From positions 1 to 37,363 of the forward strand of contig JAJRYV010000124.1 of NCBI GenBank assembly GCA_024275575.1: a stretch of DNA of 37,363 nt, given 5' to 3'. Below, one piece after another: positions 32,808 to 37,363 of this stretch. Source of the DNA: a bacterium (GTDB lineage Bacteria > Zhuqueibacterota > Zhuqueibacteria > Zhuqueibacterales > Geothermadaptataceae). The notes beneath the pieces were generated by a model, which worked only from the letters and a program-made list of their open reading frames with translations, did not search any database and was not told the DNA's origin. How positions within the stretch are numbered: the first letter of the stretch is position 1; each line of letters starts with the position of its first letter. The position numbers and the translations under genes were made by a program.

Positions 32808-33794
32808 TTACTCGAACAGGTGGCGTGCCTGAAACAGGACGTCATCGCGGACATTGGCCAGCGAACCATCGACCGCTGCACCGGCGGCGAATGCATGCCC
32901 GCCGCCGAGGAATTTTGCCGCCAGTTTGTTAATGACGATCTTGCCTTTAGAGCGAAAACTGATTTTGACTTTGCCCTCGGGAAGCTCGACAAACAGCAAC
33001 GCAATTTCGACGCCTTTTATCCGGCGCGGGAAATCTGAAAGACTTTCCGTGTCTTTGATCGTCGCGCCGGTTTCACGAAACATTTTTTGACTGATTTCCA
33101 TCCAGGTAATTTTGCCGTTGCAATCGAATCGCAGATTATTCAAAACCCGCGCGAGAAGCCGGATGCGGCTGAGGTTCTGACTTTCGTAGAGCTCCTGATA
33201 AATTTTCACCCGGTCGGCGCCGAGCTTTTGCATCTCCGCCGCGATCTCGAAGACCTTCGGACTGGTATTGGAAAAACGAAAGCAGCCCGTATCAGCGATG
33301 ATCGCGGTAAAAATCGCCTCACAGATCGGCGTATCGAAATCAGCGCCCAAACCACTGAGCAAATCATACATCAGCTCACCGGTGGAGCTGGCACCGGTGA
33401 AGATGAAATCATTGTCAGAGAAGGGCTCTTCCAGTATATGATGATCGATGCAGACCGTTTTGCAACCTGTCTCCCGGATGGCTTCTCCGAGTTGCCGCAA
33501 TCGCTGCCAATCGCTGATATCGAGCACGAATACGACATCGGCCTGTTGCAGCAACTTTCGGTGTGTTTGCCGGTTGAAAATCGCGATTGCCCTGTCTGTC
33601 TGTAAAAACTTTAAATTGTCGGGCGCGGCATCGACATTGAGCACAGTCACCTGTTTGCCGATTCGGCGCAGATAATGGTAAAACGCCATTTCCGAGCCGA
33701 TACCGTCCCCGTCCGGGTTGACGTGTGTCGTCAGAATAAATCTCTCGTGTTGTTCAATAATCTGTGCAATCTGGTGTATATGTGTTTTTTGCAA
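32808..33794 (-). CDS. nrnA: DHH-family phosphoesterase (NrnA-like nanoRNase/pAp phosphatase)
   Basis: This predicted cytoplasmic phosphoesterase cleaves very short RNAs, 3'-phosphoadenosine 5'-phosphate or cyclic dinucleotide products. The 328 residues have the DHH domain motifs LTTHVNPDGDGIGSE (motif I), VLDISDWQRL, CIDHH and IIADTGCFRFSNTSP, followed by the DHHA1 domain with the substrate motif GGGHAFAAGA near the C-terminus. Length fits NrnA (~310-330). The start TTG 33794 is the only candidate at the right place and has a poor ribosome site. It begins 35 bases after the propeller gene, same strand, so probably in one unit. The substrate is inferred from the family. Confidence 0.88.
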   Translation of the reverse strand: MQKTHIHQIAQIIEQHERFILTTHVNPDGDGIGSEMAFYHYLRRIGKQVTVLNVDAAPDNLKFLQTDRAIAIFNRQTHRKLLQQADVVFVLDISDWQRLRQLGEAIRETGCKTVCIDHHILEEPFSDNDFIFTGASSTGELMYDLLSGLGADFDTPICEAIFTAIIADTGCFRFSNTSPKVFEIAAEMQKLGADRVKIYQELYESQNLSRIRLLARVLNNLRFDCNGKITWMEISQKMFRETGATIKDTESLSDFPRRIKGVEIALLFVELPEGKVKISFRSKGKIVINKLAAKFLGGGHAFAAGAAVDGSLANVRDDVLFQARHLFE

Positions 33795-33829
33795 GGCAAT
33801 CTCGAATAATATTTCAACACATCCGGGAA

Positions 33830-35890
33830 TTAGAATTTGATATTCAGATGCCGGTAAGCCGTATTGTTACGTTCGTCTGCGATTTTTACCATCACCGTAT
33901 GGGCGCCTTTTTTCAGGGCCGAAGCGTCGATCTCATATTTTTCGCTGCGGGAATCGGCGATGCCATCGGCCGGGGCAAGGGCCTGCCAGTCTCCAGAATC
34001 GATAGCAAAATAGGCGGCAACGATGCGGCTGAATTTATCGCCGGCCTGGAAAACGATTTTTTTGTCGCGGACTGCAAAGGCGGTGATCTCCGGCACAGAA
34101 TTATCGACCAGCACGTCTTCGCTGATTTTTGTTGTGGAGAAGCTGTTATTCGTATTATTCTTTTTGTCGCTTACTGAAATTTTGATGTGGTAAATGCCGT
34201 CTTCCAGGGTTCGGGTATCCCATGAATAAACCGCGGCAGTGTAATCATCAATCATGGTACGCCAGTTGCCGGTATCTTGCATTTTGTAAGCAATTGTGCA
34301 GGATAGCGGGTCACCGTTCTCGTCGCGCATGTTCCAGCTGATGGACTGAAACCCTGTTTTGTTCACCTTTTTACGGGCACTCACAGCCGAGGTCTGGCCA
34401 TCTCCGTCGCTACCGTCTTTAACCGCATCCGGGAAGGCGATACCCGGTTCATGGATGATGATATTTTCCAAAATCGGGGCGATGTTTTGTTGTTTATAGC
34501 CAAACGAGACGGCAGATAATTTTGCCTCTCCGATAAAATCAGCTCGCCATTGAAAAAAGCGTGCAGTCGGTGATTTGATCGCTTGCGGCCGGGTGGAAGG
34601 AGGCAGATGCTGCCATGTACTCCAGGTTTCATCGGGGGTGCCGGTATTGCCGCTACGCACCGAAAATTTGACCTGCCCTGTGCCACGCCAGGAAAGACTG
34701 CCCCAATTGGTAAAACTGCCGGCATCGAATGGTGTCGATTCGTAAAACCCGTTCGTTGCATTTTTTCGCAACACTTTATAGAGCATCCCGCTGTTTGCCG
34801 TTGCCAGCAGTGCGCCGTCACGCTGTGGTTTGATGGCGACGATTTGTTCGGCATCAAAATCGAGCAACTGTTCGATGTCGCCATCAGGATGCAGGCGAAA
34901 AACCTGCCCGCTGTCGCCGCTGCCGGCAAGTATGCTGCCGTCTTTTTGCCGCAGCATACTTTGCAGCCTGGCCGGGGCTCCAGACCAGAAATTGCGCGCC
35001 ACACCGTTGGTGCTGATTTTATACAACGCGCCTTTGCTACTGCCGCCGTTTTTTGCCGGTTTAGCCGAGAGATCATTCCTGCTCTTGTGTTCGGAACTGC
35101 CGTTGCCGCTCTTTTTGATAGCGTTTTTCATTGCCGGGATTGCGGAACGGCTCAATTTTTCCGACAGACCGGCAGCCCAAATTTCGCCATTTTCTGCCGT
35201 GATGATATTGAATATCTCTGTTTCCGGTGAATCATACAAAACAAAAGGATCGCCGTTTTTATTAAAGCGGAAAACCAGCCCGTGGTCGGCTGAGCCGGCA
35301 TAAAGGTTTCCCTTTGTATCACGTGTGATGACGCGAATGTGGTTCTCCGTACTCGTGAAAAATGTGTCGATTTTTGCCTGTGTATCGAGATGCAGAATCA
35401 AACCGGGATCACCGGTGGCGAGCAGCAGACCGTTTTTCTCCGGCAAAATATCCCAGATATAACGCACTTTGAGCTCGGCGAATAATTTTATCTGGCCGTT
35501 TTGCAGGCGATAGAGTTTGCCGCCGGGTGAGGGCGCGAAGTAAAGCGTTTTGTTTTTTGCCGTGGCCATGGCGAAAACAGCAGGCTTCTGTGAGCTGAAA
35601 ACCGTATCTGCTTTTTCCCCGGCAAGACGCAGGATATGTGCCGGACTACCGCTGGCCAGGTAAATCGTTTCTCCGGTAGCGGCCAATTGCCATATATGCT
35701 GGGCTTTGGCGTCGAATATTTTTTGTGTTGCCGGCGCTAATGTCAAAACACCGTTATCGGCGAGGGCAATCGAGGAGAATGTTCCTTCCTTAAAATCAGC
35801 AAAGGATTTAAATTCTTTAACCTTCGATTCTGTGGCGAAAACTACTGAAAAAAACAGCAGGACAAACAAGGGGAAAAATCTTTTTTGCAT
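33830..35890 (-). CDS. Secreted beta-propeller protein with C-terminal Ig/Fn3-like region
   Basis: A clear signal peptide (MQKRFFPLFVLLFFSVVFA) leads a 686-residue exported protein. At least five blades share the pattern A-[ST]-x-x-x-G-x-[LVI]-x-[RKH]-[LFV]: IYLASGSPAHILRL, LLLATGDPGLILHL, LYAGSADHGLVFRF, ILAGSGDSGQVFRL, LLATANSGMLYKV. A Ser/Asn/Lys-rich linker breaks the propeller around 250-285. From ~370 comes a jelly-roll-like segment and then Ig/Fn3-like repeats (GDPLSCTIAYKMQDTGNWRT, YSWDTRTLEDGIYHIKISVSD). No sorting domain is present. It follows the S55-type gene by 43 bases. Function is unknown; a cell-envelope sensor or binding role is only a guess. Confidence 0.75.
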   Translation of the reverse strand: MQKRFFPLFVLLFFSVVFATESKVKEFKSFADFKEGTFSSIALADNGVLTLAPATQKIFDAKAQHIWQLAATGETIYLASGSPAHILRLAGEKADTVFSSQKPAVFAMATAKNKTLYFAPSPGGKLYRLQNGQIKLFAELKVRYIWDILPEKNGLLLATGDPGLILHLDTQAKIDTFFTSTENHIRVITRDTKGNLYAGSADHGLVFRFNKNGDPFVLYDSPETEIFNIITAENGEIWAAGLSEKLSRSAIPAMKNAIKKSGNGSSEHKSRNDLSAKPAKNGGSSKGALYKISTNGVARNFWSGAPARLQSMLRQKDGSILAGSGDSGQVFRLHPDGDIEQLLDFDAEQIVAIKPQRDGALLATANSGMLYKVLRKNATNGFYESTPFDAGSFTNWGSLSWRGTGQVKFSVRSGNTGTPDETWSTWQHLPPSTRPQAIKSPTARFFQWRADFIGEAKLSAVSFGYKQQNIAPILENIIIHEPGIAFPDAVKDGSDGDGQTSAVSARKKVNKTGFQSISWNMRDENGDPLSCTIAYKMQDTGNWRTMIDDYTAAVYSWDTRTLEDGIYHIKISVSDKKNNTNNSFSTTKISEDVLVDNSVPEITAFAVRDKKIVFQAGDKFSRIVAAYFAIDSGDWQALAPADGIADSRSEKYEIDASALKKGAHTVMVKIADERNNTAYRHLNIKF

Positions 35891-35933
35891 TGGAAATATC
35901 CTGGGTTATGCCTCTTTGTCAACTCAATTTAAG

Positions 35934-37363
35934 TCATTTTTTTTTTATTTTAATACGCAACTGCTCAAGCCCTTCGATCATGAACGGTTGTGGGAAACTC
36001 AGCTCAGTGTTGATTTGAAAACGGCTCAGGGAAATACCACCTTTGGCAGCGCCGGATTTGACCAATGGATAAATCGACGGCGGTAAATCCGGTAACTCAT
36101 GGTTGCCGATAAAAGCGCCTTTATCGAAACTCACCAATTGCACATATAAACGATTATTTTTGCGACTGTTTTCGAGCAAATGAAAAAGCTGGTCAAAATT
36201 GCCGGGTTGAAATTTTGCCGGGAAGTTGCGTTTCTCCATGCGTGATAAAGCCTGCGCGCCACCGGCGATAATGGTCGCTTGCGACGCAGAAAAAGATCGC
36301 GGAATAATTATTTTTTGAATTTTAACCAGTGGCGGTTTTTGATAGGGCTGCAGGCGAAAATAAAGCGACAGGCTATCTCCCGCAGCGACGGTGCTTTTGT
36401 CAACCCAGATTTTTTCCAGTTTTGCTGATTTACGCCCGGCGATAGAACGAAAGTCGACATCCACGGCTGCGAACGGTTTCGACTCAAAACTGTTATTGGC
36501 AATGCTCGATAATCTGGCGGCGATTTGTCCGGTGCTGTGCAGGGTTGAATTGAGAAATGAAAAACCGGCCAGCGGTTGATAGCCCGGGTAAAAATTATCC
36601 AGCGACAGAATTCTCCCGTCTTTTAAACGGACGGCGCCGTGAACTTCCAGGGTATTATAACCCGTTGCCAGGCGTGCAGATTCCACTCCGGAAACCAGCG
36701 CGATGCGTAAAATGAGCGGCCCGAGAAAAGCCAGCGAAGGCTCCTGTGCCAGGGCAAAGCGGTAGTCGGTTTCTTTGCCGTTTTCGGCGATGTATTTAAA
36801 ACGAACTGGCACCATTTCCGGAATCGGCCCAATTTCACCCATGATGCCGGTTTTGCGGTCCTGAAAAATGGTGCCGACGATTTTACCGGTGAGCGACATT
36901 TTTGTCGAATGCTGCGAGCTCGCCATGGTTGCCATAATTCGTGCCTGTGCCATGGGCAAAGTGACCGGTCCATTATCGAAAAATGGATGCCCGAAACCTA
37001 AAACGTGCTTGCCGTTGCGGTAGGTCACCGTACCGGTTGCAGCGATGGAATAATCACCGCTCATCAGCACCGCAGCAATAGCGGCACCGGGCAGCAGCTC
37101 GCCGCCGACGGTTTCATCGCTGCCTGCTGAACCGCCGTGCAGGAGGGTTAAACCTGTATTGTGAAAGATGTTTTTTACAGGGTTGAGGCTGCTGTTCGAA
37201 AAACCACTGAATTGCAGTAGCAGGCTGAGTTGCTGCAGACCGTTGCTTCGCGCCAGTTGTGATTTTACCGGCTCGGTGAAAATCTCCCAGGAAGGATCGG
37301 CAGCGCCTACGGCAGCGGCAAGGGTTTTGTCGATGGAGAAAATGCCGGCAAACCCGTTTTCCC
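35934..37363 (-). CDS. SpoIVB peptidase S55-type protein, 5' end outside window
   Basis: The frame is open to the right edge, giving at least 476 residues with no start in view. The segment GGELLPGAAIAAVLMSGDYS followed by IAATGTVTYRNGKHVLGFGH matches the S55 peptidase domain of SpoIVB-like proteins, with the catalytic-type His in GFGHP. Next come LPMAQARIMATMASS and VGTIFQDRKTGIMGEIG. I do not see the SGSP serine motif of true SpoIVB in the part available, so proteolytic activity is not assured. The remaining C-terminal half is beta-rich and unrecognised. It is the first visible gene of a unit with the propeller protein and nrnA-like gene. Confidence 0.75.
   Translation of the reverse strand, partial: ENGFAGIFSIDKTLAAAVGAADPSWEIFTEPVKSQLARSNGLQQLSLLLQFSGFSNSSLNPVKNIFHNTGLTLLHGGSAGSDETVGGELLPGAAIAAVLMSGDYSIAATGTVTYRNGKHVLGFGHPFFDNGPVTLPMAQARIMATMASSQHSTKMSLTGKIVGTIFQDRKTGIMGEIGPIPEMVPVRFKYIAENGKETDYRFALAQEPSLAFLGPLILRIALVSGVESARLATGYNTLEVHGAVRLKDGRILSLDNFYPGYQPLAGFSFLNSTLHSTGQIAARLSSIANNSFESKPFAAVDVDFRSIAGRKSAKLEKIWVDKSTVAAGDSLSLYFRLQPYQKPPLVKIQKIIIPRSFSASQATIIAGGAQALSRMEKRNFPAKFQPGNFDQLFHLLENSRKNNRLYVQLVSFDKGAFIGNHELPDLPPSIYPLVKSGAAKGGISLSRFQINTELSFPQPFMIEGLEQLRIKIKKK

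Noticed and set aside
1-37363. CRISPR arrays, tRNA or rRNA genes, complete IS transposase
   Set aside because: No regularly spaced direct repeats, no cloverleaf-like sequence and no transposase motif were seen on reading both strands.

Overview
The window looks like a chromosomal segment of a Gram-negative bacterium of the Fibrobacterota-Chlorobiota-Bacteroidota (FCB) neighbourhood. A Calditrichota/KSB1-like lineage is my best guess (inference). Three things point this way: a secreted protein with a type IX secretion C-terminal sorting domain of the 'LSQNYPNPF' kind, a lipoprotein FKBP isomerase, and a type IV pilus secretin operon. Apart from a ferredoxin end at the left and a block at 24.9-29.0 kb (sorting-domain protein, prfB, alr), almost every gene is on the minus strand. 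No tRNA, rRNA, CRISPR array or intact transposase gene was seen.

Layout. 0-7.3 kb: end of a 7Fe ferredoxin (+), then sbcD-sbcC (DNA end and hairpin nuclease), a lipoprotein FKBP isomerase and a methionine gamma-lyase-type PLP enzyme. 7.3-8.0 kb: non-coding, with a palindromic element and small hairpins. 8.0-14.2 kb: a type IV pilus operon transcribed pilM/N > pilO > pilP > pilQ > pilT. pilM and pilN form one long fused frame, but pilM and pilO are each cut by one in-frame TAA. 14.2-16.2 kb: an ECF-type ABC ATPase overlapping larC (nickel-pincer cofactor synthesis). 16.2-18.0 kb: a miniature inverted-repeat element, then yjbQ and a PfkB-family kinase. 18.3-24.1 kb: a two-CW Cys-rich protein, argS (frameshifted), rsfS, a family 9 glycosyltransferase, a UDP-glucuronate decarboxylase and a polyprenyl diphosphate synthase. 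24.1-24.9 kb: second copy of the miniature element. 24.9-29.0 kb: sorting-domain protein, prfB with its programmed +1 frameshift, alanine racemase. 29.0-37.4 kb: a large soluble multi-GAF histidine kinase, nrnA-like DHH phosphoesterase, a secreted beta-propeller protein and a SpoIVB/S55-type protein running off the right edge.

The most notable new structure is a small non-autonomous mobile element present twice (16340-16545 and, inverted, 24534-24674). Both copies share terminal inverted repeats beginning GGCTCTGTT, each is flanked by a perfect 8-bp target duplication, and they differ by two clean hairpin-module indels. The second theme is gene interruption. There are two in-frame TAA codons in the pilus operon, a one-base loss in an A run of argS, and a one-base loss in an A run at the end of the sorting-domain gene. 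These may be real decay or sequence error; reads would decide. The argS product also lacks a recognisable HIGH signature.
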